Shown here in pieces: positions 10,356-18,652 of a stretch of 64,000 bases of DNA; the stretch's first letter is position 1; each line of letters opens with the position of its first letter. Under the pieces are notes generated by a model that was not told where the DNA came from, searched no databases, and worked only from the letters and a program-made list of their open reading frames with translations. The stretch spans positions 310,001 through 374,000 of the forward strand of contig NZ_JXQM01000001.1 of the NCBI RefSeq assembly GCF_000832065.1, written 5' to 3'. A program made the translations under genes and the position numbers. This DNA is from Nitrosospira sp. NpAV. Its GTDB lineage: Bacteria; Pseudomonadota; Gammaproteobacteria; Burkholderiales; Nitrosomonadaceae.

Positions 10356-10766
10356 ATGTCAGGGGATGTCAAGGAAGACAACCAGCCTTACGACGAGATC
10401 AACATCACGCCAATGCTGGATCTCGCCTATGTGCTGCTGGTGATATTCATCATTATGACCACGGCCTCAGTGCAGGGAGTCAAGGTTGAACTGCCGCACA
10501 CGCGTAACACCGCAAGCTTGGCTCAACCGCAGACTCGCGCAATCACCGTTACGCTGGATGGAGCGGTTTATCTGGATGCGTACCCTGTGGATATGGTGAT
10601 GCTGGAACAGCGCCTGAGTGAATTCAAAGGTAACAACCCTTCTCTGCCGGTGGTACTCAAGGGCGATGCGGCGGCGCACTACGACAAGATTTCCGGAGTG
10701 CTGGAGATCTGCAAGAAGCTGGGCATTACGGAGATTGGCCTGGTCACCAAGAAGAGCGCTGAATAA
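10356..10766 (+). CDS. exbD: ExbD-type biopolymer transport protein, first copy
   Basis: A 136-residue ExbD/TolR-family protein. It has a short cytoplasmic N-terminus, one membrane segment containing the conserved proton-path Asp in 'NITPMLDLAYVLLVIF', and a periplasmic domain. It is expected to combine with the ExbB-type channel just upstream to energise the TonB encoded downstream. The start follows the exbB stop by 13 bp. Its stop codon lies in the left arm of a long inverted repeat whose right arm reaches the start of the second exbD. Confidence 0.92.
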   Translation: MSGDVKEDNQPYDEINITPMLDLAYVLLVIFIIMTTASVQGVKVELPHTRNTASLAQPQTRAITVTLDGAVYLDAYPVDMVMLEQRLSEFKGNNPSLPVVLKGDAAAHYDKISGVLEICKKLGITEIGLVTKKSAE

Positions 10767-10872
10767 TCCTGAATCCGGTAGTTGGACGGGGTGAAGTCAA
10801 ATATTAGGAAATATTTTTTAATCATAACGCTGCTCTATTAAAGAAGCGGTCAGCTACCGGATTCAGGATTAT
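10763..10872 (+). repeat. 19-bp perfect inverted repeat between the two exbD genes
   Basis: Positions 10763-10781 are the exact reverse complement of 10854-10872. Allowing two G-U pairs, the RNA stem extends to 10763-10785 with 10850-10872 (23 pairs) around a ~64-nt loop. The left arm covers the stop codon of the first exbD. The right arm covers the upstream region and the first two bases of the second exbD start codon. In mRNA this would bury the initiation region of the second exbD. Confidence 0.85.
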
Positions 10873-11275
10873 GCAGATACAGAACGAATCGCAACCCTAC
10901 GACACCATCAACATCACGCCCATGCTGGATTTGGCATATGTGTTGCTGGTCATCTTCATTCTCATGACAACTGCGGGCGTGCAGGGGCTCACCATGAATC
11001 TGCCGAAGCCCTCCAGCAAGCCTAGCACGGAGCAGCACGAGGTGAAGATCGTGCAGATACAGGAAAGCGGCGGCATGCTGATGAACGGCGTGGGAGTGAG
11101 CCTCGCCGAACTCGAAACCCATCTCAGTGCAACCAAAGCGCGCGACCCCAAGTTTGCCGTGATGATCAAGGGCGATGCCAAAGCGCCCTACGCGGGAGTG
11201 ATTGCCGTCGTGGATCTGGTGACACGCCTGGAAATTGAGAATGTCGGTTTGGTGACGGCGAAAATAGGAAGCTGA
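10871..11275 (+). CDS. exbD: ExbD-type biopolymer transport protein, second copy
   Basis: A 134-residue ExbD/TolR-family protein whose membrane segment closely matches the first copy ('NITPMLDLAYVLLVIFILM'), including the conserved Asp. Its periplasmic part has diverged ('MLMNGVGVSLAELETHL'). Two ExbD genes beside one ExbB and one TonB are known in some TonB systems. The start codon lies at the end of a long inverted repeat, so its translation may be controlled by RNA folding or by coupling to the first exbD. The stop overlaps the tonB start (TGATG). Confidence 0.92.
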   Translation: MQIQNESQPYDTINITPMLDLAYVLLVIFILMTTAGVQGLTMNLPKPSSKPSTEQHEVKIVQIQESGGMLMNGVGVSLAELETHLSATKARDPKFAVMIKGDAKAPYAGVIAVVDLVTRLEIENVGLVTAKIGS

Positions 11276-11973
11276 TGGACAGCTTGCTTCAAGGCACATC
11301 GATGCCCACAGCGAAAAGGACGACGAAAAGAACAGCGGGCGGCAGGTTCCGGCTGCAACACATTGCGCTCGGATTGGGATTGTTACTGGCTCTGGCAGGT
11401 ATCGGTCTGGTTTTGAAGAATCTGATGATGGGAAATACCAGTCCCAAGAAAACACCGACCACCATAAAGATCCTGCCTGACACGCCACCTCCGCCCCCTC
11501 CGCCGCCGCCGAAAGAACCGCCCAAGGAGCAACCAAAGGAAATGAAGGTGGAACAACCCAAGCCACAGGAAGCACCCCAACCGCCGGCTGAATCTCTAAA
11601 GATGGAAGGCGCGGCAGGCGATGGTCCAAGTCCGTTTCAGGCGGGTACGGTCACCAACGAATACCAGGGGGGCACCACGATCGGCGGTAAAGACCGGTTT
11701 GCCTGGTTTACCGGGCTGCTCAAAGATCGGATCGAAAGCGCCCTGGCCAAAGACAAGGATCTCGCCAAGGGGGATTATCGGCTTGTAGTCAAGGTCTGGA
11801 TTACCGGGAATGGAAAGATCGAGCGCTTCGAATTGGAAGGAAGCAGTGGAAACACGCAGATAGACGGGTTGATCAAGGCAGCGCTGAATAATATCGCATC
11901 GCTGTCGGAGCCGCCTCCGGAGAGCATGCCACAACCCGTGAAATTGAGAATCACCTCCCGATCGGCGGGCTGA
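11275..11973 (+). CDS. tonB: TonB-type energy transducer
   Basis: A 232-residue protein with one N-terminal membrane anchor ('HIALGLGLLLALAGIGLVL', about residues 35-55). A proline-rich periplasm-spanning arm follows: nine consecutive Pro, then Lys-Glu-Pro repeats. The C-terminal domain is TonB-like ('IESALAKDKDLAKGDYRLVV', 'VKLRITSRS'). It would carry proton-motive energy from the ExbB/ExbD complex to an outer-membrane receptor. No TonB-dependent receptor gene is in the window, which leaves the target open. Both ends overlap neighbouring genes by one base, so translation is probably coupled. Confidence 0.85.
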   Translation: MDSLLQGTSMPTAKRTTKRTAGGRFRLQHIALGLGLLLALAGIGLVLKNLMMGNTSPKKTPTTIKILPDTPPPPPPPPPKEPPKEQPKEMKVEQPKPQEAPQPPAESLKMEGAAGDGPSPFQAGTVTNEYQGGTTIGGKDRFAWFTGLLKDRIESALAKDKDLAKGDYRLVVKVWITGNGKIERFELEGSSGNTQIDGLIKAALNNIASLSEPPPESMPQPVKLRITSRSAG

Positions 11974-11996
11974 TGGATGACGATGCAAGAGATACT

Positions 11997-13571
11997 ATGA
12001 AAATCAGATTTTTACCACACATAATCCTGGGCATATTCAGTCTGCTGTCTTCAGGCATGGTGATGGCTGACGCGAGTACGGTCAAGCTTGTGAACCTCCT
12101 GGTGCAGGAAGGGATTCTGTCCAAAGAGAAAGCGGATCTTCTACTTAAGCAGGTAGCGGAGGAAGTTTCTTCCAAAACCAGTGATGCCCAGCCAAAAACC
12201 ACTGCCGAAGGCAAAGCAGTTGAAACCGATGGCAAAGGCAAAGTCATCCGCATGCAATACGTGCCCGAGTTTGTGAAGCAGGAAATGCGCGAGGAAATCA
12301 AACAGGACGTGCTGGCACACGCGAAAAACGAACATTGGGGAGACCGCAAGCCCCTCCCCTCATGGCTGGATCGGTTTACCTGGAGCGGGGATGTTCGACT
12401 GCGCCATGACAGCACTTCATTTTCCGAAGCGAATGCGCCACCAGGAGTATTCCGGCTGGCTGGCGTCGATGTAGAAAATACCACCGTGGATCGGTTGCGT
12501 TGGCGCGCAAGAGCCAGAATCGCAGTGGATGTGAAACTTACGGATCACTTCACGGCTGGAGTTCGCTTGGCAACGAATGGAGCAAGTGAAAATCCGGTTG
12601 CGGCTAATCAAACGCTCGGCGATAGCAATCGCTCGTTTGCCGCCTTTTTCGACAGGCTTTATATCAATTACAGGCCGAACGACTGGCTGCTTCTTAGTGG
12701 CGGGAAGGTCGCCAATCCTTTTTACCGTACCGATATGGTGTGGGATCCCGATCTGAACTTCGACGGGATCATGTTTTCAGCGAGGCCAAAGGTCAATGAC
12801 CGTTTGCTGGTGTTCGGGACTGGGGGCGTTTTTCCCATCCAGGAAGTCGACTTGGCAAAAAATGATAAATGGTTATTTGGAGGACAGGCTGGCTTGGAAT
12901 GGAATTTAACCAGTCAGTCCAAGATCACGCTGGCAGCAGCCTATTATCACTATGAAAACATGTCAGGACGAATCAGCGACTTGAATGGGGATATCAGACT
13001 GAATACCAGTGCGGTGCAGTGGCGTCAGAAAGGCAATTCCTTGATACAACTGAATAATCCACCCGTTGCCGGACTGGATGGCGGAGGTGTCTATGGGTTG
13101 GCATCCGAATTTCGTGAGCTGAACCTGACAGGAGGGATAGATCTGGCCACATTTAATCCCGTGCGCATCCGCCTGATGGGGGACTACGCGCGGAATCTCG
13201 CTTTCGATCCCGCCAAGATGCGGCAGCGCGGTGCGAACCTGAACGGAAGGGAAGGCAACACAGCCTACCAGGTGCGTCTCGATATCGGCACGACCATGCT
13301 CCAGGACATGGGCCAACTGCTGGCGGCAAGACGTCATGACTGGCTCCTGTTCGGCGCATTCAAACGCATGGAATCCGATTCGCTGCTCGATGGTTTTACC
13401 GATTCCGAATTTTATATGGGAGGCACGAACGCACAAGGCTGGATCGGAGGTGCTGCTTACGCGGTTGCCGATAATGTCTGGTTCACCGGCCGCTGGCTCA
13501 CTGCCAATCAAATCATCGGACCAAAACTGGGTATCGATGTCCTTCAGATTGATCTCACCGCGAGGTTCTAA
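11997..13571 (+). CDS. Putative outer-membrane porin (Porin_5-like)
   Basis: About 524 residues. The signal peptide ('IILGIFSLLSSGMVMADA') is followed by a helical segment typical of this porin family ('LVNLLVQEGILSKEKADLLL'), a Lys/Glu-rich linker and a beta-barrel domain of alternating aromatic and polar strands ending in 'DLTARF' with a C-terminal Phe. The ATG at 11997 is preferred over the coupled ATG at 11973 because it begins the signal peptide and follows an 'AGAGA' site. It sits in the TonB operon, so it may be the outer-membrane channel of this set. Substrate unknown. Confidence 0.8.
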   Translation: MKIRFLPHIILGIFSLLSSGMVMADASTVKLVNLLVQEGILSKEKADLLLKQVAEEVSSKTSDAQPKTTAEGKAVETDGKGKVIRMQYVPEFVKQEMREEIKQDVLAHAKNEHWGDRKPLPSWLDRFTWSGDVRLRHDSTSFSEANAPPGVFRLAGVDVENTTVDRLRWRARARIAVDVKLTDHFTAGVRLATNGASENPVAANQTLGDSNRSFAAFFDRLYINYRPNDWLLLSGGKVANPFYRTDMVWDPDLNFDGIMFSARPKVNDRLLVFGTGGVFPIQEVDLAKNDKWLFGGQAGLEWNLTSQSKITLAAAYYHYENMSGRISDLNGDIRLNTSAVQWRQKGNSLIQLNNPPVAGLDGGGVYGLASEFRELNLTGGIDLATFNPVRIRLMGDYARNLAFDPAKMRQRGANLNGREGNTAYQVRLDIGTTMLQDMGQLLAARRHDWLLFGAFKRMESDSLLDGFTDSEFYMGGTNAQGWIGGAAYAVADNVWFTGRWLTANQIIGPKLGIDVLQIDLTARF

Positions 13572-13572
13572 C

Positions 13573-14259
13573 GTGTTCACCCCGCTATTGCGATTTCCTT
13601 TGCTCCTGAATATCACATGGATAATGGCTTTATTCATACTTCCGGTGAGCCTGATGATGCCAGCATGGTCCGCCGATAAAAAAGAAACACGGCAACGGGA
13701 GGCTCAGCGCCGCACGCAGCAAGCCATCAAGCAGGCGCAATCGAGAACGGCGGAACTGGAACAGGCCAATGCCAATCTGGGCAGAAAGCTAAAGGAACAG
13801 GAGCAGCGTGCAAATGAAGCGCAACAAAATCTGGATGGGTTTTCACGAAAAAACAAGCGCCTGGCGGATGATTACGCAAAGGAGCAAGCTAAAGCTATCG
13901 ATCTGGAAGCCAGGCTGAAGGAGGCCGAAAATAATTTGGGGCAGGCGCGAGCCGAGCTGGCAGACATCAGCGCAGCGCAGCTGGAAATGCAGCGTCACCT
14001 CAAGACAATGACTGTGGAGAAAACGGCGCTGGACGATACCCTGGCAAGTTGTTCCGGTAAAAACGAACAGCTATATCAGTTCGGACGCGAGCTGATCAAT
14101 CATGTTGAGAGACCGGAAGCCTTTACCAGTATTTTACGCGCTGAGCCCTTCACTCAGATTAAACGCGTGGAACTCGAAAACATTTTCCAGGATTACCGCG
14201 ACAGTCTCGATCAAAACCGCTTGAAACCCCTCAGTGCGCATTCCGTGAACCCCAAATGA
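13573..14259 (+). CDS. Secreted or membrane-anchored coiled-coil protein of unknown function
   Basis: About 228 residues from a GTG start with a well-placed GAGG at 13562-13565. An ATG at 13624 is an alternative. An N-terminal signal or anchor ('WIMALFILPVSLMMPAWSA') precedes a long Lys/Glu/Gln-rich coiled coil (about 45-165). A short conserved-looking tail carries a single Cys in 'TLASCSGKNEQLYQFGRELI'. The gene is packed against the porin gene, one base after its stop, so it probably belongs to the TonB/porin operon. It may be a periplasmic scaffold. I do not recognise a named family. Confidence 0.65.
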   Translation: MFTPLLRFPLLLNITWIMALFILPVSLMMPAWSADKKETRQREAQRRTQQAIKQAQSRTAELEQANANLGRKLKEQEQRANEAQQNLDGFSRKNKRLADDYAKEQAKAIDLEARLKEAENNLGQARAELADISAAQLEMQRHLKTMTVEKTALDDTLASCSGKNEQLYQFGRELINHVERPEAFTSILRAEPFTQIKRVELENIFQDYRDSLDQNRLKPLSAHSVNPK

Positions 14260-14280
14260 TAGTGATCAAAGCCCGCGCCG

Positions 14281-14323
14281 ATGGACTTACCACCACCTCC
14301 GCAGCTTCGGCGGCAAGGTCCAT
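14281..14323 (+). repeat. Stem-loop between the coiled-coil gene and cysB
   Basis: 'ATGGACTT' at the left pairs with 'AAGGTCCAT' at the right with one bulge, enclosing a second pairing of CCGC with GCGG. No T-run follows, so it is not a canonical intrinsic terminator. It could slow or end transcription between the TonB operon and the regulator gene. Confidence 0.4.
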
Positions 14324-14358
14324 TGGCGAATTTATGGGCAACGATTTTGCATGCCTTT

Positions 14359-14395
14359 CTTAGCACAAAAATTCATATGGAAACATTTTTTTATA
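14359..14395 (+). promoter_or_regulatory. Conserved 37-bp element, copy B, upstream of cysB
   Basis: It matches 6537-6573 at 32 of 37 positions without gaps. It ends 38 bp before the cysB-like ATG, in the expected promoter position. The central 'TTCATATGGAA' is nearly palindromic and includes a T-N9-A dyad resembling a LysR-type site. Autoregulation by the CysB-family protein is the simplest explanation. Confidence 0.5.
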
Positions 14396-14433
14396 ACTTT
14401 ATATCTCTTCAATAACCACGTAAATTCCCGCTT

Positions 14434-15354
14434 ATGAATTTTCAGCAATTAAGAATTGTCCGCGAAACAGTCCGGCAGAATTTCAATCTGACCGAGACGG
14501 GAAAGGCGCTGTTTACTTCTCAATCGGGTATTTCCAAGGGGTTGAAAGAATTGGAGGACGAGCTTGGTGTCGAGATTTTTTCTCGTTTTGGTAAACGACT
14601 GGTCGGATTAACCGAGGCGGGCGGCGATCTTCTGAAAGTCGTGAACCGCATACTGCTCGACGCCGAAAATATCAAGCGCGTGGCCTCGCAGTTCTCAGGG
14701 CGCAAGAAGGGAAATTTAACGGTGGCAACCACTCATACGCAGGCTCGCTATGTTCTCCCGGATGTCATTAAACGCTTCATGCTGGATGTACCCGAAGTCC
14801 ATCTCTCCTTGCACCAGGGAAGTCCCAAGGAAATCGCGGAACTGCTGCTCAGCGGTGACGCCGACATCGGTATCGCCACAGAAACACTCGCCCAGATCCC
14901 GGATTTGATCAGCTTCCCCTGCTACGAATGGGAGCATGGGGTGATCGTTCCGAAAGATCATCCGCTGTTGGCGTTGGATAAGGTGACGCTTGAAGATTTA
15001 AGCAAATTCCCCGTGATTACCTATCATCCTTCATTTACGGGCCGATCTCATGTGGATCACGCATTCCGTAAAGTAAATCTTGAACCGGATATTGTTATAA
15101 CGGCGATGGATGCCGATGTTATCAAGACCTATGTAGGGCTTGGGTTGGGAATAGGGGTGGTCTCATCTCTGGCGTTCAGCGCCGAGCGAGATGTGTCACT
15201 GGCCCTTATTCCCGCGGGGCATTTGTTTGGATCCAACTTTGCCCGCATCGCCGTGCGCCGTGGACACTACCTGCGCGGATTTGCCTATGATTTCATTGAG
15301 AGATTGGCACCGGATTTAACTGAATCCACTTTAAGACAAAAAATATATGTTTGA
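14434..15354 (+). CDS. cysB: CysB-family LysR-type transcriptional regulator
   Basis: A 306-residue protein. The N-terminal winged helix-turn-helix ('MNFQQLRIVRETVRQNFNLT', recognition helix near 'TSQSGISKGLKELEDELG') is characteristic of CysB/Cbl. The co-inducer domain (about 90-300) carries CysB-type motifs such as 'ATTHTQARYVLPDVI', 'LHQGSPKEIAELL' and 'ITYHPSFTGRSHVDHAF'. CysB proteins activate sulfate uptake and assimilation when sulfur is short and sense acetylserine or sulfate. Its stop overlaps the gspG start by 8 bp, so it is co-translated with a secretion operon, while the sulfate genes begin 9.5 kb downstream. It could be CysB or a paralogue such as Cbl. Confidence 0.88.
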   Translation: MNFQQLRIVRETVRQNFNLTETGKALFTSQSGISKGLKELEDELGVEIFSRFGKRLVGLTEAGGDLLKVVNRILLDAENIKRVASQFSGRKKGNLTVATTHTQARYVLPDVIKRFMLDVPEVHLSLHQGSPKEIAELLLSGDADIGIATETLAQIPDLISFPCYEWEHGVIVPKDHPLLALDKVTLEDLSKFPVITYHPSFTGRSHVDHAFRKVNLEPDIVITAMDADVIKTYVGLGLGIGVVSSLAFSAERDVSLALIPAGHLFGSNFARIAVRRGHYLRGFAYDFIERLAPDLTESTLRQKIYV

Positions 15355-15781
15355 ACGCCGATATACTTCGGAACGCGGGAGCCAGTCCGGATTTACCCTG
15401 CTGGAACTGCTGGTCGTTCTCGTCATTCTTGGCATGCTCGTCGGGTATGTCGCACCCAAGTATTTCGCCCAGCTGGGAAAATCGGAAGTAAAGACCGCCC
15501 GTGCGCAGATCAATGCCTTGGAGAAGGCGCTGGACCAGTATCGCCTCGATGTTGGACGCTACCCTACCGGTGAGCAGGGATTGGCGGCGTTGAATGTTCG
15601 ACCGGCGGCCGAAGCAAAATGGTCGGGGCCCTATCTGCAGAAAGCCGTCCCCAATGATCCATGGGGACGGCCTTATCTCTATAAGGCGCCCGGCGAACAC
15701 GGCGAGTACGACTTGTCTTCTCAAGGCAAGGATGGCCAGCCGGGGGGCGATGAAGATAACGTGGATATCGTCAATTGGTAA
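15347..15781 (+). CDS. gspG: Major pseudopilin GspG (type II secretion)
   Basis: A 144-residue prepilin with cleavage motif 'SQSG-FTLLELLVVLVILG' (mature N-terminus Phe, Glu at +5). The GspG-type C-terminal domain includes 'LDQYRLDVGRYPTGEQGL', 'YLQKAVPNDPWGRPYLY' and 'DDxS'-like calcium-loop residues near 'SSQGKDGQPGGDEDN'. It forms the periplasmic pseudopilus. The start lies inside the end of the regulator gene, making it the first gene of the secretion operon. Confidence 0.95.
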   Translation: MFERRYTSERGSQSGFTLLELLVVLVILGMLVGYVAPKYFAQLGKSEVKTARAQINALEKALDQYRLDVGRYPTGEQGLAALNVRPAAEAKWSGPYLQKAVPNDPWGRPYLYKAPGEHGEYDLSSQGKDGQPGGDEDNVDIVNW

Positions 15782-15782
15782 G

Positions 15783-16964
15783 ATGCGATATATCGTTCGC
15801 GCCCTATCCGCCGGTCAGTTGATATCGCTGGACCTTGACGCGCCGCATGAAGAAGATGCCGCCAGGCAAGCGCGAAGCCAGGGATACGAAGTCATCTCGA
15901 TGGAAACACGGCCCGATAAGCTGCGCATGAGAAGGCGCGGGCGATTTCCATTGCTGCTGTTCAGCCGGGAACTGTTTGCGTTGATGAAGGCCGGGCTCGG
16001 CCTGATCGAATCACTGGAAGGTATTGCCGAAAAGGAGCACCGTCCGGAAGTACGCGTCACGTTGCAAGGCATACTCGATGCCCTTTATGCCGGACAAACA
16101 TTCTCCGCCGCGCTGACGAGCCATCCTAAAGAGTTTCCGCTTCTCTATTCCGCCATGATACGTGCCAGCGAAAGAACCGGCGATCTGCCGGAGGCACTCA
16201 TGCGCTATATCGGCTATGAGCAGCAGGTGGAAGTACTCAAGAAAAAACTGGTTGCCGCCTCGATCTATCCATTTCTCCTGATAACGGTCGGCAGCCTGGT
16301 GATCCTGTTTCTGCTTGGCTACGTGGTGCCACGGTTCTCTCAGATCTATACAGATGCCGGAACCTCGCAATCCTGGATGTTGCAAGTGGTGCTCGCGTGG
16401 GCGGGATTGATCGACCGGCATGGAAACGCCATTCTGATAACCACGCTTATCTTTATTATCGCCCTGGGCTACGCACTGTCTGTGCGGCAAGTGCGCAGCT
16501 ATCTCGTGGGATTGCTATGGCGTCTCCCCATGATTGGTGAACAAATGCGGATTTTCCAGTTGGCACGTTTCTACCGCACCTTAAGCATGCTGCTGGTGAG
16601 CGGTATCACGGTATCGCAAGCATTGGAAATGGCACGTGGATTGCTGGCCGTCTCCTTCCACCTCAGCCTTACGCGCGCCAGTACGCTCATCCGTGAAGGC
16701 CGCGCCATTTCCGAGGCGATGGAAGCCGCCGGCCTGGTCACGCCAGTGTCATTGCGCATGCTCCGGGTCGGAGAAAAAAGTGGTGAAATGGGCCCCATGC
16801 TGGAGCATATCGCCACGCTGCACGATGAAGCAATCGCACGCTGGCTGGAATGGTTTACACGTTTGTTCGAGCCGCTGCTGATGATCGTTATCGGGCTTGT
16901 GATAGGCATTGTGGTACTCATGCTGTACATGCCTATTTTTGAATTGGCAGGTAGCCTGCAATGA
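15783..16964 (+). CDS. gspF: Type II secretion inner-membrane protein GspF
   Basis: About 393 residues with the two T2SSF domains and three membrane segments typical of GspF/PilC ('IYPFLLITVGSLVILFLLGY', 'AILITTLIFIIALGYAL', and a C-terminal 'PLLMIVIGLVIGIVVLMLYM'). Repeated 'ASERTGDLPEAL' and 'VGEKSGEMGPML' motifs mark the two domains. It anchors the assembly platform. The start is two bases after the gspG stop, and the stop overlaps the gspE start (ATGA). Confidence 0.95.
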   Translation: MRYIVRALSAGQLISLDLDAPHEEDAARQARSQGYEVISMETRPDKLRMRRRGRFPLLLFSRELFALMKAGLGLIESLEGIAEKEHRPEVRVTLQGILDALYAGQTFSAALTSHPKEFPLLYSAMIRASERTGDLPEALMRYIGYEQQVEVLKKKLVAASIYPFLLITVGSLVILFLLGYVVPRFSQIYTDAGTSQSWMLQVVLAWAGLIDRHGNAILITTLIFIIALGYALSVRQVRSYLVGLLWRLPMIGEQMRIFQLARFYRTLSMLLVSGITVSQALEMARGLLAVSFHLSLTRASTLIREGRAISEAMEAAGLVTPVSLRMLRVGEKSGEMGPMLEHIATLHDEAIARWLEWFTRLFEPLLMIVIGLVIGIVVLMLYMPIFELAGSLQ

Positions 16965-18652
16965 GCTCGACGCCAGCCGCGACGACACTTTTCTCCCCTC
17001 GGGGAATTGCCGAAGCCCGTTTGCTGGCGCAGCGCAGCGGCCGTTCCGTGGTAGATGTGCTGGAAGCCAACTCTGAGCTGGATACCGTCCACTTTGTCGC
17101 CGAACTGGCGCGCGTGGCGCGGTTGCAGGCAATGGATATGGCGGCCCTGTATGCGTCAAGTCCGGCTTTCGACGTCATGAGTTTCACGCTGGCAAGCCGG
17201 CATGAATGCCTTCCATTGCGCACTCCGGAGAAACGATTGCGCCTGGTTGTAGCCGATCCATTTCATATCGAATTTTTCGACTGGGCAATGGAATGCGTAC
17301 ACGAACCTTTTGATCTCTACCTGGCCCATCGCGCCGATATTCTGGCATATCTGGCGCGTCACGAAGAGAGCCTGCACGCGATGGACGGGGCAATGCTGTC
17401 TTCTGCGGAAACCGGGAAAGCTCCCGCCGGCGATATAGAACATCTCTCGTTGCAGAGTATTAATGCGGATGCCAGTCCGATCATCCGGCTGGTCAACTCA
17501 ACGTTATATGATGCGCTAAAAAGCGGCGCAAGTGATATTCATATGGAAAGCGCAGCCTTGGGACTGGTCATCAAATACCGTATTGATGGCGTCCTCGCGC
17601 AGGTTGGCGCCATTCAGGGTACGGAGATGGCCGAGCAGGCGGTATCTCGTGTGAAAGTCTTGTCGGAACTGGATATCGCCGAGCGCCGCGTACCCCAGGA
17701 TGGCCGCTTCAAAGTGATGATGCAGGGGCGTGACGTGGATTTCCGGGTTTCGGTCATGCCCAGTATTTTTGGGGAAGATGCCGTATTGCGGGTACTCGAC
17801 CGTAAATCGCTGTCGGACCAGGCCGCCGGCCTGTCCCTGACACAACTGGGTTTTGATGACTACATTATCGAGGGTTTCCGCCAACTCGTAAGCGAACCCT
17901 ACGGCATGGTGCTGGTCACCGGCCCCACCGGTTCCGGTAAAACTACCTCACTGTATGCAGCGATCAGCGAGGTCAATCACGGTCATGACAAAATCATCAC
18001 CATCGAGGACCCGGTCGAATATCAGTTGCCCGGCGTGCTGCAAATCCCCGTCAACGAAAAGAAGGGGCTGACCTTTGCGCGAGGCTTGCGCTCCATCCTG
18101 CGGCATGACCCGGACAAAATCATGGTGGGTGAAATCCGTGACGCTGAAACCGCCCAGATCGCCGTGCAGTCGGCACTGACCGGACACCTGGTCTTCACCA
18201 CGCTCCATGCCAACAACGTGTTTGACGTGATCAGCCGCTTCCTGCATATGAATGTGGAGCCCTACAGCCTGGTGGCGGCACTCAACGGCGTCATGGCCCA
18301 GCGCCTGGTACGTTTGGTCTGCCCGCACTGCATTGAAGACTATGAGCCTTCCACACAGCTGCTGGCAGCGTCCCGCTTATCGCCGGAAGCCGCAAAAAAC
18401 TTCCGTTTCCGCCGGGGGCGCGGTTGCGGACACTGCCGCGGCAGCGGGTATCGAGGCCGCAAAGCGGTGGCGGAATTGCTGGCGCTGGATGATGAACTCA
18501 GGGAAATGATAATCGCTCGCGAACCACTAAGAAAACTTAAGGAAGCGGGCCGCGCGCGCGGCATGAGAAATTTGCGCGAAGCAGCGTTGGCAACCGTGGC
18601 CAGCGGTAAAACCACTCTCGAGGAGATCAATCGTGTCACGTTTGTGGCGTGA
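16961..18652 (+). CDS. gspE: Type II secretion ATPase GspE
   Basis: A 563-residue secretion ATPase powering pseudopilus assembly. It has an N-terminal T2SSE_N-type domain, then the catalytic domain with Walker A 'GPTGSGKTTS' (about residue 320), Asp box, Walker B 'DKIMVGEIRDAETAQ' (about 385) and His box 'LTGHLVFTTLHANN'. A four-Cys zinc-binding motif ('VCPHC' near 453, 'GCGHCRGSG' near 490) separates it from most housekeeping pilus retraction ATPases. It overlaps the next gene by 20 bp. Confidence 0.95.
   Translation: MSSTPAATTLFSPRGIAEARLLAQRSGRSVVDVLEANSELDTVHFVAELARVARLQAMDMAALYASSPAFDVMSFTLASRHECLPLRTPEKRLRLVVADPFHIEFFDWAMECVHEPFDLYLAHRADILAYLARHEESLHAMDGAMLSSAETGKAPAGDIEHLSLQSINADASPIIRLVNSTLYDALKSGASDIHMESAALGLVIKYRIDGVLAQVGAIQGTEMAEQAVSRVKVLSELDIAERRVPQDGRFKVMMQGRDVDFRVSVMPSIFGEDAVLRVLDRKSLSDQAAGLSLTQLGFDDYIIEGFRQLVSEPYGMVLVTGPTGSGKTTSLYAAISEVNHGHDKIITIEDPVEYQLPGVLQIPVNEKKGLTFARGLRSILRHDPDKIMVGEIRDAETAQIAVQSALTGHLVFTTLHANNVFDVISRFLHMNVEPYSLVAALNGVMAQRLVRLVCPHCIEDYEPSTQLLAASRLSPEAAKNFRFRRGRGCGHCRGSGYRGRKAVAELLALDDELREMIIAREPLRKLKEAGRARGMRNLREAALATVASGKTTLEEINRVTFVA

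Noticed and set aside
14281-14323. Intrinsic terminator after the coiled-coil gene
   Set aside because: The stem is imperfect and no T-run follows; kept only as a stem-loop.
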